From Leucosporidium creatinivorum (taxonomy: Eukaryota; Basidiomycota; Microbotryomycetes; Leucosporidiales; Leucosporidiaceae), in contig BCKL01000005.1 of assembly GCA_001600635.1 (NCBI GenBank), forward strand, positions 809,350 through 873,349: a stretch of DNA of 64,000 nucleotides. Reading direction: 5' to 3'. Position 1 is the stretch's first letter; each line of letters opens with the position of its first letter. The position numbers were made by a program, and so were the translations under genes. This document shows positions 35,632 through 47,028 of the stretch, one piece after another. Under the pieces are notes generated by a model. The model saw only the letters and a list, made by a program, of their open reading frames with translations, had not been told where the DNA came from and ran no database searches.

Positions 35632-36322
35632 GATGGTGTGCGCCCGATCTCCGGCCTAGTTGGAGCTGCGAATCAGCGAGAGTTGCTGCTGGCGATGGGG
35701 ATGGAGAGTCGAGGACGCGCGAGGTGAGTTCGAGCTTGGCTGCAGGTTGGGAAAGCGGAGGGAGCAGAGAAAGATGTGCCTTGTCAGCTGGAGTGCCCTT
35801 GATACAGCAGAGCCTGTTCGAAGCCGGCGAATGAGCTCACCAGAGGGCGACAACTGAAGCGGTGAGCCCTCGCGAGCACCAACGAGCCTGTAAGGCGGCA
35901 GTAGGCTACAGGCGATAGTCGAGAAGCGTTTAGTAAGATGTATCCTACTCCGGAGCAGCTCCGGCTACTGGTCGAGATGGCGGCGAGAAAACGAGTTGTG
36001 CAGAGGAGGAAGAGGAGCGAAGGGGCAGCCTCAAAGCAGGTCGGTGTGGAGCAGTGCTAAAGCGAGTCGATGGAGTCGGTGTTGGTAAGAGCGATGCTTA
36101 GAGGTCTCGACTTGAGCAGGATACTTCCAAGCAGCTGATATGCTGCACAACTTCTCGCCGAGCCCTGGGCCGAGCCATCCTCGACGACTGAAACCGCGTA
36201 GGAGAGTGCTGAGCAAAGCAGCGACATAGCGTCCGTTACCGATACTAAAATTCAAGAGATCTTGATACAGAAGGTGGTCCAACGAGGGAGAATGTCGACC
36301 CGAACCTCGTCCGAGCTGCCTC
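35632..36322. other. Spacer with nothing recognised
   Basis: About 690 bp between two minus-strand genes, containing the ABC gene promoter (upstream of 35631) and the 3' region of the 36323-37430 gene. Several CTCACC and CAGCTG-type sites suggest possible 5' UTR introns near 35780-35840, but no coding sequence is supported. Confidence 0.45.
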
Positions 36323-37430
36323 TTAATCCATCTGCTCCAACCTCCTCGGCGCCACCTTCTTCGTCGCCCTCTTCACCGCCGCGGCCTTCTTCAACGCCTT
36401 CTTTGCCGTAGCCTTCTTCTTGGCAGCGGCAACCTGAGCTAGATGCTTCTTGCGAGCAGCAGCCTTAGCCAAAGCGGCTCGGCGCTTAGCTTGAAGCGCC
36501 TTCTTCTTAGCCAGCCTCAGCGCTTTGACGGCCTTCTGCTTGGAGAGGAGAGCCTTCCTAGCGATAGCCTTCGCCTTGGCTTTGGCGGCTTTGAGAGCAG
36601 CGCGACGCTGGTCGGCGAGGCGCTGGAGTCTGGCGTGCATTCGGTGGCGAGCAGCGTCGGCCTTCTGCTTGGCGATCTGCTTCGGCGTGAGAGTGGGAGA
36701 AGGCTTGGAAGCGGGTTTTGTGGTGGTCGTGGCCTTGGTGGTAGTCGAGGTGGACGGGGTCCAGCCGGGAGGGGTTTGAGGGGTATAGTCTTGAGGACCG
36801 GCGATGAGGCGAGCCTGTTCGGCGAAGACGTCAACTCGGGGTCCAGACGACAGAGCATACCGTACATACCTGCCACATCCGCATGACATTCTGGGTGAAG
36901 TCGTTGTAGACGTTGGGCGAAGCGATCGTGTTACCTCCACAGTAGACATGTATCGTCGCTGCACGGCGGCAAAGGTGAGTCTTGAGGTCGTCTGATTCCT
37001 CAGTGTACTCACTGTTAGGATTTTCGATTTCGCAGTAGAAGATGTTGACGTCGGAGAACGACGAAAGACTGTGTGAGGGGAGAAAGGCCAACGCCGAGCG
37101 GGAGGTCAGAATACGACATCAGGGAGATCTGGCCGGAAAAAGCTCACTAGTCTTGACAGCTCCAGTTGAAATCCCAGCAAGCCTGTGCTGTAGTATTATC
37201 TGCAGATCCGGTGCAACCGCGATGAGCTAGGACTCAGAGCCGCTTCGGCGCCCTTGCTCCCCCTGACCCAAATCCTGCCGAGAGAACTCACAGGCATCCG
37301 TCGACCATTCAGCAGTGTACTTCCTAGCATCCGAGACCTCGGTGTAAACTGTTGCAGTCGCCATGCTACCTGCGACGAGCGAGCTGAGCGCGACGGCCAG
37401 AACGGCGAACGAGAGCTGGCCGGGCCTCAT
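36323..37430 (-). CDS. Predicted secreted protein with histone-H1-like Lys/Ala tail
   Basis: Five exons fit in frame: 37430-37292, 37199-37148, 37068-37013, 36958-36870, 36814-36323 (275 residues). The N-terminus has a good signal peptide (MRPGQLSFAVLAVALSSLVAGS). The mature first half (to about residue 112) contains Cys in DAYNTTAQACWDFNWSCQD, in IFYCEIENPN and in VYCGGNT, with N-glycosylation sequons NTT and NWS; it looks like a small disulphide domain. A Thr/Pro linker (STSTTTKATTTTKPASKP) follows. The last about 130 residues are Lys/Ala/Arg-rich with AKKAL- and AAAKKK-type repeats, closely resembling histone H1 tails. I know no named family with this combination. Candidates are a wall-anchored or DNA-binding extracellular protein or a cationic effector. 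Divergent from the NUP37-like gene. Confidence 0.75.
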
Positions 37431-37740
37431 CTGCGCAAACGAGTGTGTAGGGTATTGAGCCGCGTGGGCGTGTATCGAGTTGGTCGAGAAGCGAAACGAG
37501 ACGAGGTGAAAGATGTGGTAAGAGCGAGAGAAGCGTCTTGAATGGCTGAGAACGAGGACTGTGCTCGGCGGCTCGAGCGTTTCGGTGCAGAACTGAGAAT
37601 CCCGGTGTGAAAGCGATTCGAATAGCTTCCGAGTCGCCTGAAACCTCTGTGAAAGGCTACAGAAACTGAAAGACCCCCTATCGGAGTAGCTCTCCTCTCC
37701 GAGTCCGCCGATTTTCGCTTTCTGGCCTCCGCCCGCTTCG
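37431..37740. promoter_or_regulatory. Divergent promoter region
   Basis: The 310 bp separate the start codons of the secreted-protein gene (minus) and the NUP37-like gene (plus), so both promoters lie here. No TATA box stands out; the stretch near 37480-37540 is rich in GAGA/AGAG. Confidence 0.5.
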
Positions 37741-39072
37741 ATGAGTCTGGCTGAGAGCATTATCACCACGCAAAGCCCTCGACTGGTCTACAGCAGCAGC
37801 GAAGCCCTCTCTAAAGTCGCTTTCCATAGCTCGGGCGCCCTCCTCGCCGTCGGTGAGCTGAGCTCTCTGCCAGAGACGGACAGAGCGGCTTTGTTGACAG
37901 CTTCGAAATCTCGAGCAGGCTCAGATACGAAAGTACAAGTCTTAGTTATCGGCAAGGATGAAGCAGGACAGTGGACAGAGGCTAAGGAGCTCATGTCCTG
38001 GTCGCTCTTCACCGACATCACGGCGCTGTGCTGGTCTTCGCGGTCTACAGGGAGCTACTTTGAGTGAGTGAGATTCGCCTCGACTCGTACTGTAGACCCC
38101 CCTACCTCTCTCCCTCTCTACAGACTCGTCGTAGCCCTCGAATCCACCAGTACCCTCGCCGTTCTCAGCTACTCGGCGGAGCGAGGCGCCAACATTCGAC
38201 ACTTTGGCGCTGGAGTGACGAGTGGGAGGATCCACGAGGTCCAATACGGAAGAACAGCGGGTCAAGAACAGCTAGTAGCTTCGGTCGGCGACGATGGGGT
38301 GCTTCGGCTTTGGGATCTGGCGGAGGAGGACACGCCATGCAGGTCGGTGAGTGTTTGTGAAGAGCTTCGAGCGAGTGGTAGAAAGCTGGCTGAGCCCCAC
38401 TACATAGATCCTATACCCTCAACCCCTCCGCTCCGTCTCCTTCCACCCGACCATCGCCTCTCAGCTTCTCACTCTCGACTCGCGGGGCTGCCTCCGGATC
38501 TGGCACTGGCCAACCTCTTCCCTTCTCCTTTCATTGACCGAACCGCAATCCCTTTCCGCTAGAGGGACCCGAGGAGACGCAGCGCACGGAGAATGGAACT
38601 CGGCGGATGGAGGAGCGAGTCTCGGCGCTGTGATTGATGGACGGTGGTGTGTCTGGGACTTGAGGCGGCTGGCGGGAGGGAATGCCACGGGATACGGAAC
38701 GGCTTATGGCGATGAGTGTAGAGGGAGGGAGGTCTTCGGGTGAGTTTCTCGGGTCGCTAGCTTGGATCGCCGAACTCACCGACTCGGCGCGCGCAGATGG
38801 AACCCTCGTGACGCTAGGCAGTTCGCTACGCTTTCCACCAGCCCACATGCTTCGGCGCTCAAGATCTACGTTACCAGCTTCCCTCAAGGCGAGTCGAATC
38901 GGCGTCACTCGAAACTCGAAGCTTGCCAACCTCTGCTCCCTTCGCAGCGCCTCGAACCGTCGACATCGCCCCTCGGCCTCAACAGGCGCAAGACATGAGC
39001 TGGTCGCCGGCGGATGACTTGATTGCTGTAGTAGTGGGACGTGACCTTGTCTTGGTCGATGTGGGAGAATGA
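37741..39072 (+). CDS. NUP37: WD40 nucleoporin, probable Nup37
   Basis: Exons 37741-38063, 38124-38346, 38408-38739, 38797-38888 and 38948-39072 join in frame (364 residues). The last intron is GC-AG (CAAG/GCGAGT...TTCGCAG). The fold is a WD40 propeller: LVASVGDDGVLRLWDLAEE, SVSFHPTIASQLLTLDSRG followed by LRIWHWPTSSLLLSL, GAVIDGRWCVWDLRRLAGG, and the terminal blade MSWSPADDLIAVVVGRDLVL. The order and loop content match metazoan and fungal Nup37 of the outer-ring Y-complex, in particular the poorly conserved N-terminal blades and the terminal blade ending at the C-terminus. Identification is by pattern; another WD40 protein of about 360 residues is possible. NUP188 in the same window is on the same strand but unlinked functionally at DNA level. 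Confidence 0.68.
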
Positions 39073-39251
39073 GTAGCAAGGGCTTAGCGATTCCTTGTCG
39101 TGCCGCTCTCAGTCCGAGCGAGCACAAGAAGCCGAGAGAAACAGAAAAGTACATAGCATCAACCTCGTACAAGGGAGGAGGAAGAAGTCCCCCGATGGCC
39201 GAGAACTGAGCGCCTACACGATCGACCATCATCCACCGCCGATATCCTCTT

Positions 39252-40415
39252 CTAACCGCGTCCACGTCCACCACGGAATCCACCGGAGCCGCGCGAGGAG
39301 AATCCTCCTCCACCACGTCCACCCGAGGAGAAGCCCCTGGGAGCGCCGCTGTTGATATGAGAAGTCGGATCAGCTGGAAGCTCGGCGCCGAGGTCGAGAG
39401 GGAGAGCAAGACTCACCGGCCACCCCTTGGTGCTCCACGTCCTCCACCACGTCCACCACGTCCCCTGTCGCCTCCACGTCCTCCACCGCGTCCACCAGCA
39501 GCTCCACCGCGTCCACGCTTCTTGGCTACGCCGGCAGCCTTGGGCTGGGGCAGGAAGCGCTCAATGGGAAGGAGCTTGTCGGTAGCGATGCAGACCTTGT
39601 CGCCGGCGGTGAAGGAGGTAGCCTGGATACCGGCTGAGGGCTTGATGGTGAAGTAGACCTCGTCTGTAGTGAGAGTGAGGTTAGCAAGAGCAAGATAGCT
39701 GCGCCGAGAGATTAGGGACGAACTGATGGGACCGAGGATCTCATCGACCTTGCCGATGGCAGCTTTTGTTGGGAGGTAGATGGGGGCGTTGAAGTAGGGA
39801 ACCTGGAGGGTGGAAGTAGGTCAGCTTGACGTCCCAGATGGCAGGCTCGCCGTGCGCCGAACTCACCTTGGAAGGCATGCTGGAGGAGCAAAGCATCTCT
39901 CCCTCAACGGCGTGAACGAAAGTTCCAATCTCTGCAGTCGAGTACAGCTCATCAGCTTCAGCCCTGAGACCCAGGGAAAGCAGGGAACAAGACGCACCGA
40001 CAACCTCGTCGGGAGGGCCGTCGTTGAATCCTCCGAAGCCACCACGTCCTCCACCACGTCCACCGCGGGAAGCGCCGAATCCACCACGTCCTCCTGTAGT
40101 ACGGTAGAGCGAGCCCGAGAGAGATTACAGGTTAGCTTCGATTCGAGCCAGACGCATCCTCTCATGAAGCTGCTCCTTGCCGCTCCTCCGCCGAGTCTCC
40201 GAGCCTTGCTGCAGCGCAGTAGCGTTTATGAAGCTACAGCCAAACGTTCTGCCACCCTCGCCCCGCCTCCCAAGCTGGCCCTCGTGCAGTACAAGCAAGA
40301 TGCAAAATCCAAGTTTGCTCGGCTCCCAGCGCTTGAACTCACCACGATCTCCTCCACGGAATCCTCCGCCGCGTCCACCACGGTCACCGCCACGAGAGCT
40401 GCCTCGGAATGACAT
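39252..40415 (-). CDS. GAR1: H/ACA snoRNP subunit Gar1
   Basis: Component of box H/ACA RNPs that direct pseudouridylation of rRNA and snRNA. Starts ATG at 40415 ([14 protein letters not shown]) and ends TAG at 39252-39254. An N-terminal RGG-rich domain spans two exons, the central beta-barrel reads [35 protein letters not shown] and [16 protein letters not shown], and [19 protein letters not shown] ends the core. A second RGG domain ([18 protein letters not shown]) runs to the C-terminus. Both RGG regions and core match the family in order and size. The repetitive CCACGTCC/CCACCACG coding sequence reflects the RGG repeats. Introns interrupt both RGG regions and the core. Divergent from the UIM-motif gene at 40684. 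Confidence 0.95.
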
Positions 40416-40683
40416 GTTGAGAGCTGTAGGGGAAGAAGAGGGGTGAGGTGAGGGTGAGAAGCTGGGCGAGAGCCGAACTCAGTTCCAACAGCAAGCGCAA
40501 GCCACGGGCAAGGGGTCCTTTCTCGGACTAACGACTCGGCGCAGCAGGAGAGGCAAGTTCTGGTACATCAAAGTTTCTGCTTCTGCTCTGTAGGATTCTA
40601 GCCAGCCTGAGCCCGACTGAGTACCGGCGCCTGCGAAGCCCGTCACCGCTTCGTCTCTTCCACTTCTTCTCGTTCTTCTCACG
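40416..40683. promoter_or_regulatory. Divergent promoter region GAR1/UIM-motif gene
   Basis: The 268 bp between two divergent starts. CT-rich stretch near 40645-40683 precedes the plus-strand ATG. No TATA box is evident on either strand. Confidence 0.5.
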
Positions 40684-43600
40684 ATGACTGGGACGACGAA
40701 AGCACACGCCAAACGAGCTTCCGCTGACCTCAGCGCTTGGTGGACCAATGTTAGTCCCTACACGCCTGTCTTGCTCCCTGCCTCCGACGTCCAGCTGACG
40801 CGCGACCGAGTTAGAAACAGCAGCAGCAACCACAGTCCCAACCGATGCTCGCTAGGCATCAGAGCACTCCTGCTTACGAAGTCTACCAGCCTCTTACCAA
40901 CGCTGCACCTCCGTCGAATCGTCGACGGAGCTCGGAGACAGTCACTGCCTCTGCGCCGACGTCAACTTCTGCCGATTCGGGTCGGGCCCATCTGCACTAT
41001 CGGGATCAGCAGCAGCCGCCGAGGCAGGAGTTTGTTACGGCTCAGGATGTAGGATATGGCGGCGACGAGAAGCAGAGCCTACAGGAGCAGGACGAGCTCG
41101 CAAGGGCGCTCGAGGCCAGTCAGCTTGAGACGAACGAGAAGAGCTCGAAGGTGAGTTACTGTCATTCGTTCTGTGCCTTCAAGAAAGCTCACATATCACT
41201 CTACAGACCGCAAAGGAGGACGACGAGCTGCGTGCTGCTCTCGCCGAATCGACTCGGCTCGCTCGGCTCAACCCCTCCCTCGCCGCTCAAGAGCAAGCCG
41301 ACCTGTCCAAAGCCCTCCTCGCTTCCCAGCGGGAGCTACTCCATAATTCCACTCCCTCTCGACCTCCTCGCTCCTCTGCACGAGCACCGACTACCTCGAT
41401 GTCTCGCTCCTCGTCGGCGAGCTCGCTGGAAGAGTCCGATTGGGCTCTGCGCGCACGGAATGAGAAGGGATCGCTGTGGAATGAGGCCGGAGCTCATGGA
41501 TGGCTCCCTCCCGGTGCTAGTCGAGCGGGAGGCGAGGACGAAAGGGAGATGGAGATGCTCGAGCTGGCCATTCGGATCTCGCTCGCGGAGGAAGAGGAAC
41601 GAAAGGCTAGGGAGGCCGAGCTTCGTGCGGAGACCGAGTCGACCACCAGACCCGGTCTGCATGGCCAGATGAGCGATTCGACTCGCTACTCCTCCTACGC
41701 TACCGCACCCTCGGTCCTTTCGGACGACTCGGCACACTCGGCCCCTCGCTACCAACCGCCTCAGACATCGCCTCCCAAGCGCAAGCTGCCCCCTCAGCCA
41801 ACACCACACATCGTCACCCACCCCCTCAGCCCACCGACCTCCCCCTACGTCGGCTCCGCGCACGAAGCGCACGAGATCGACACTTCGGCGCCACCCCTCC
41901 CTCCGAATCCCTACTACTCGCCGACCACTGCACATCCCTCTCAAGCTCCACCTCTACCTTCTCGTGCACCTCCCTCACCTCCTCCATCCGAACTCGAGCC
42001 TTCGCCTAATCTTCTCACGGCCTCGCGACTCCAACCTCCCCAGGCGCCGTGGACCGACGAGCCAGAGCGTAGCGCCTCGCCGTACGAGATCCCTTTTCTC
42101 ACCTCGTCGCCTTCGATTCGTCGCTCAGGAGCTTCGTGGCAGCCTCCCTCGCCGAGCATCGACGATGAGTCGGGTCGTTTCTCAGCGGGAAGCCACGACC
42201 TCAGCATGCATTCGTCAGGCTCGATGCGCTCCCGCACCTCGCCCAACATGAGCTTGGACGAACACGACGACAACAGAAGCGAGGAGGACCCTCTCGAGGC
42301 TCTCACAGTCCGTAATCCCGACAATTCGCTACCTCCTTCCCGCGACCTTCCCCCTCCTCCCCCTCCTCCTCCAGCGACGACCACCGCTCTCCCCGCCTTC
42401 GAGTCGACCATGACTGGTCGTTCGCTATCCCTCGTCTCGGAAGCGACGGAACCCCCTTCGCCCTCCTCGGTCGGCGCAGACAGCGAGTCCTTGCAGCTGT
42501 TCGGCGCCGAGCGCCGGGCAGCTTCTCCTCCCGTCCAGTCGCCGACCCTCATGCAGGCTCTACAGAGCGAGCCGCCTCAGTTTGGCTCGTCAGCTCCCGA
42601 GCAAGCAATCACGGAGGATCGGTCAACCGAAGTCACTCCTCCCGCGACTCCCGGCGCCGTCACCTCATCTCCAGCCGAAGAGCCGGCGATCACTTTCGGC
42701 GAGGGAGTGCGCTTCGGATATCCTCGTGCTTGCGCTCACGAGGAGGACCATGCGTGCTCGCTGGATGGTCTGGGATCGGAAGGGCCGTTCCCGAGTGAGG
42801 TGGTGCTTTCGAGCGAGACTGGGGAGGAGGAGAGGGCCGCTTTTTCGATCGAGGCGAGTAGCTGGGCGGGCTTGCTGAGGTTCTTAATGTGGTGAGTATT
42901 TCAGTTGCTCTTTGCTCTCTGACGCTGTCAAGCTCACCCTCTTCTCTTTCGCCTACAGGTACGGCGAAACTACCATCGCCGCTTCCCCCTTCGACGTCGC
43001 CGCCTCCCCTCACCGACACTGCGACGCCGCCCTCTCCCTCTCCTTCCGACACGACGATCTCGGATCTTCCATCCTCCGACTCACCATCTCCCTTCTCCCC
43101 GCGCATGAGCACTCGCACACTCCCGACCCCGAGCTCACTATCGCCTCCCCTCCCGCCGCGCTCAACTCGAACGGCAAAGGCAAAGGCAAAGCCCGCGCTT
43201 CTGCCGCGACTCCCTCTACCACCTACCTCCTCCCCGACCATCTCGTCCTTCCGACTCGCCTCGCCAGCACGGCGCACACCCTCTACTCTCTCCGCCATCT
43301 CGCTCAAATCGCCCTTTCGACTCAGCCGTCGAAGCATGCGAGTCCATCGTACCACGCTCTTCGCTCGCTAGCGCAGAGCATTCAACAGCTCGCTCTGGCG
43401 AGCAACAAGGCCAACGAGGGAGACGGGAAGGCTACCCTCGGCGCCGGCGCAGGAGCAAGGGGACCAGACGACCTCGTTAGTCGGTTGAGGGACAGGCTCA
43501 AGAGGATGCGTAGAGCCAAGGACACCAGCTCTGGAGGAGGAGAGGGACCGATCCGAGCGTCGACAAGCGGCGCCAAGCTGGTCAAGATTCCCCCGACCGA

Positions 43601-43790
43601 AGCTGTAGCAAGGACCACGGCGATACGGCGTAGGGAGCGCGTCCTCAGTGTGGGAGAGAGTGACGAGATGGATGATGCTGAGTATGAGGAGGCTCAGCGG
43701 GAGGAGGAGGAGAGAATGCGCGAGGAGGAGCAGAGGGAGGAGAGGTTGCTCGAGCATGAGACTCGCTACTTGCCTACATTGGGGAGGTAG
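40684..43790 (+). CDS. Large Ser/Pro-rich protein with UIM-like motifs and a conserved C-terminal domain
   Basis: Exons 40684-40749, 40821-41150, 41207-42891 and 42959-43790 join in frame (970 residues). The N-terminus (ADLSAWWTN) is followed by a Gln/Pro-rich stretch. Three helices have the ubiquitin-interacting-motif pattern of acidic residues, then A..S: DELARALEASQLE, DDELRAALAESTRLA and MLELAIRISLAEEEE, with QEQADLSKALLASQRELL as a possible fourth. A disordered Pro/Ser region of about 350 residues follows. The C-terminal part is ordered: ITFGEGVRFGYPRACAH, WAGLLRFLMWYGETTIAASP, and a helical segment HTLYSLRHLAQIALS, ending in an acidic Arg/Glu coiled coil. I know no name for this arrangement. 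UIMs suggest a ubiquitin- or endocytosis-linked adaptor; this is inference. Confidence 0.72.
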
Positions 43791-43948
43791 TGGAGTAGTA
43801 AGGGCAGATGGACTTTCTATTATCGTATCATACACGCTGCACCTGTCCCATAGCTATCGTTCAAGACGTCGATCGAGAATCGGCGAACTCTCGCAAAGGC
43901 TTGGAGCAGGTTCGGCGAACGACGGCTCAAATTCATAGACTTCACCCC

Positions 43949-46604
43949 CTACTCGTCTCCGTAGATCATCCTCTCTGTGACTCCCCTCTCCATCCCTAAC
44001 ACAGCGCATCCTGCCCCGCTCAGCACTCCGTTTTCGGCTGCGAACAGCACGACGTCAGCTCCGCCGAACCGCGCGGAGATGGAGAGCTCACTAATCCATG
44101 CATCAATCAGCTTGTGCGGTACGATTTCACTTGCTTGAGTTCTGGCAGTAGCGGTGAGAAGCCCCTTGTTGACGATCTTGGCCCCGAACGCGTCCACTAC
44201 CTCATCGCCGAGCGCGAGTGAAGGCGCTGACGAGGCTTTCCAACCCTGAACGAGCTCTACCGGGTCTCCTGGTGGTAGTTTCGGATCTTTAGGCTTGTAT
44301 GAACTGCTGATGAGGTCGGTGGAAGCGATGGCGAAGACCTTTGGAATGAAGCGGATGTCAGCCTTCGCGGTTCAATCGCCGCAGAGAAAGCGTGACGCAC
44401 CTTGGCTTTCACCTCTTGACCGCACCAAGCCATAACGAAACTTCCGGTAGGGCCTACCACGCTGGAATCGCCGGGCAGAATACATTCGGCGGGGATGAGG
44501 ACGATGATGTCGCTCGGCGGTGAGGAACGAAGAGCGAGGACGATGGCGGCGTCGGGGATGACCTCGATGGACACCTGCGAGATAGCAGGTTAGCTTTCTG
44601 AGCTATCCATGCTAGCCTACGAGTTCAACGCACCTTTGTAGACGAGTTCGGGGAGTCGACCGAGCTGATCAAATCTTGGAGCGAGCCTAAAGCTCCATCC
44701 TCGCTCGCCTTACTTCCCGCTTCACTGCCCCACTCAAGCTTCTTCCTGTCTTTTATCCTCTCCTTGATCCCCTGCGCCAGCCCCTCCGGCCCGCTCGGCC
44801 TCGACATCTCTCTCAACTCCTTCGCCCGCTCGCCCGACTTCTCGATGACGGCGTGCAGTCGCTCTGCCAGGACGACGCCGGAGCATGAAGGGCGAGTCTC
44901 GGCGATGGTGATCTTGCAGAACTCGGGACGGTTGAGCCATCTGTCAAGGTAGGCAAAGGTAAGCCTTAGAGCGTGGAACCTGAACGCCGAGGAAGTTCAA
45001 CAAACTCCCACTCCTCCTTGGTCGTCAAAGGCCCGACGCCGGGATGCAACGTCGAATACGGGTGCTCGGAGACGGTGAGAAGGTAGTGGATCAAGGATCG
45101 AAGAACGCCAAAGACGAGTGGTGAATGGCCGAGAGTGATCACGTTGAGAGCGGTGCGCTTCGGCAGGGTGAAGGAGCCTTTCGCTGGGTGTCGTTCAAGG
45201 ATCTGGGGGCCAGACAGGTCAGCCTACACCTGAGTGAACGGCTCCGAGTCGCTCGCCTTTCCGATGGACAGTTTCTCGAGTACAGTTGAGGCGTAGCGAG
45301 AGCGAGTCAGCTCGGTCGAGATACCCTGGCGAGATGTGACAGATCAGCGAGCAGCCCTGAGCCGGCGCCGGGCGAAGAAGCTCACTTTGAGGGCTGCCTT
45401 CTCGAAGTCGACGACTGAGACCTTGCTATCACTGACGAGGAGCTGGACGGACTGGAGTGTGCGAAGGAAGGTTGCGGCGAGGATCGTTTCGAAGAGGGGA
45501 TTGCAGGTGCGAAGATGGTAGGTGACGACTATGGAGAGAGCGGAGTTAGTCTCGATTAGGGCATCTGGGGAGCTCTACAAGGAGGCTCGGCGATGACCCG
45601 AAGCCTCACCGTCGAGAAAGTAGCAGTACAGTCGGTACTTGATCACTCCATCGGGCAGTACCTTGCTCTTCGTTGAAGGTGGAGGTAGATCAGGTGCCCA
45701 GAACCGGAACGCTTTCCTTCCCATCTGGCCATTGACGATTTCGAAGAACTGAATCAAAGCCTGTTCGGCGACGTCGGCTGGGATGGGTCCTTTGACGGCG
45801 CTGAAGATGCTGAGACCTTGGTCGAGGGACTGTGGAACGATGACGAGGTAGAAGGCGGTGGAGATGAACTCGATCTGACAGGAGGAGAGCCGTCAGCTCG
45901 GTTGACAGCCATCGCCGAGAAGATCGAAAGCTCACCGACATCGCCTCGGGGTGTACTTCGAAATAACCGAAGCTCGTCCAGTCATGCAGATCTACGCCCA
46001 GCTTCTGCTCGACGACCCTGTACATCGCCATGTCGAGCTGGAATTGCTCCTCCTCAACTCCTTCGGGCAGGAAGAACTCCTCGCCAGCCTCCTCCGCTTC
46101 TGCTTGCGCCCATTCGTAGTCCAAACCGCGCTCGTAAGACTCGTTGGTGCGGAAGACGAAAGAGATGAGGTAGCTCGAGTCGCCTCCCCATGGAATCCGC
46201 TTTGAGCGCCGAACGAGCCTGCGGCGGCAAGAGATCAGCTATCTGCAGTCTACTTAGCTCGAGCATATCTCAACACTCACTTCAAGTCCTTCTTAGCATC
46301 GAGGAAGCAGTTCTCCCGAATCGAAGCGTGAGCAGCGAGCAGCTCCCTATCCTCGCCCTCCTTCTTCGGCGCAGCAGCCAGCCCTTCTACCATGACATAC
46401 TCGAGGTGGCTTCTGCTTTGATGAACGCTGTAGGTGAGCTCTCCCCTTCTCCGGCCACACAAGACGCATCAAGCCGACTCACGGTCCACCGCCGTCTCGC
46501 TCCCTCAGTTTCGAAGGGGTGTACCACAGCAGCTCATCCCCCTGACCCGACACGCCTGTCTTGCCACGAGTCAGGAAAGTGAGGACGAGCGTCTGAATGG
46601 CCAT
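43949..46604 (-). CDS. Orphan protein, parent of the truncated copy at 7461-8528
   Basis: Starts ATG at 46604 (MAIQTLVLTFLTRGKTG), ends TAG at 43949-43951. About ten exons. Readable segments in order: LLAAHASIRENCFLDAKKDL, SYLISFVFRTNESYERGLDY, EGVEEEQFQLDMAMYRVVEQ, LGVDLHDWTSFGYFEVHPEA, PADVAEQALIQFFEIVNGQM, VVTYHLRTCNPLFETIL, ITLGHSPLVFGVLRSLIHYL, FCKITIAETRPSCSGVVLAE, SRPSGPEGLAQGIKERIKDR, IPDAAIVLALRSSPPSDIIV and a C-terminal WISELSISARFGGADVVLFA. No signal peptide or membrane spans. I do not recognise the family. The intron at 45257-45203 uses a GC donor (AAAG/GCGAGC), and the intron near 44998 has a weak donor GTTTGT where the copy has GTGAGT. Exons and codon pattern are clearly those of a functional gene. 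Confidence 0.75.
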
Positions 46605-47028
46605 CGAAGCAGGCGAGAAAGAAGACGCAGAAGAGAAAGGAGCGAAGTCAACTCGGAGCAGGCGTCCGTCAACCGTGGGGAGAGTGGGCGGTGTGCAGTC
46701 GAGTAGAGAGAGCTGGGGAAAGCTCTCTGCAGTATAACTCGCTATCTCCTTGCTCTCTCTGCCTTCCTACGCCTAGCGAAAGGGCAAAGGGTTCCCTCGT
46801 TTCAACGCCGAGGGAAGGGCTACCGACGTCGAAACTGGGGACTACGAGCGAGTAAAGAAAGGGATAGTGGTAGAAACGTAAAGAAATGGGTTTGGCGGCG
46901 AAAGTTGAAAGGGTGGGGAGCGCTACGAAGCAGAATGAGGTCAGCTCATGCTCGGCGCTCATCGCCGACTGCTTCGAGAGCTGCAACTCACTTACCTGGG
47001 CTCGGAGCAGATCTAGCTGCGAGGCTGT
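46605..47028. other. Spacer, metallothionein 3' UTR and orphan-gene promoter
   Basis: Both neighbours are on the minus strand. The part next to 47028 contains a probable 3' UTR intron of the metallothionein gene: donor GTAAGT at about 46996, branch GAGCTGACC near 46940 and acceptor GCTTCGTAG near 46920. The remainder holds the promoter of the gene starting at 46604. No other gene is seen. Confidence 0.5.

Noticed and set aside
39420-40400. CCACGTCC/CCACCACG repeats as a possible satellite or CRISPR-like array
   Set aside because: They are coding repeats for the RGG domains of GAR1.
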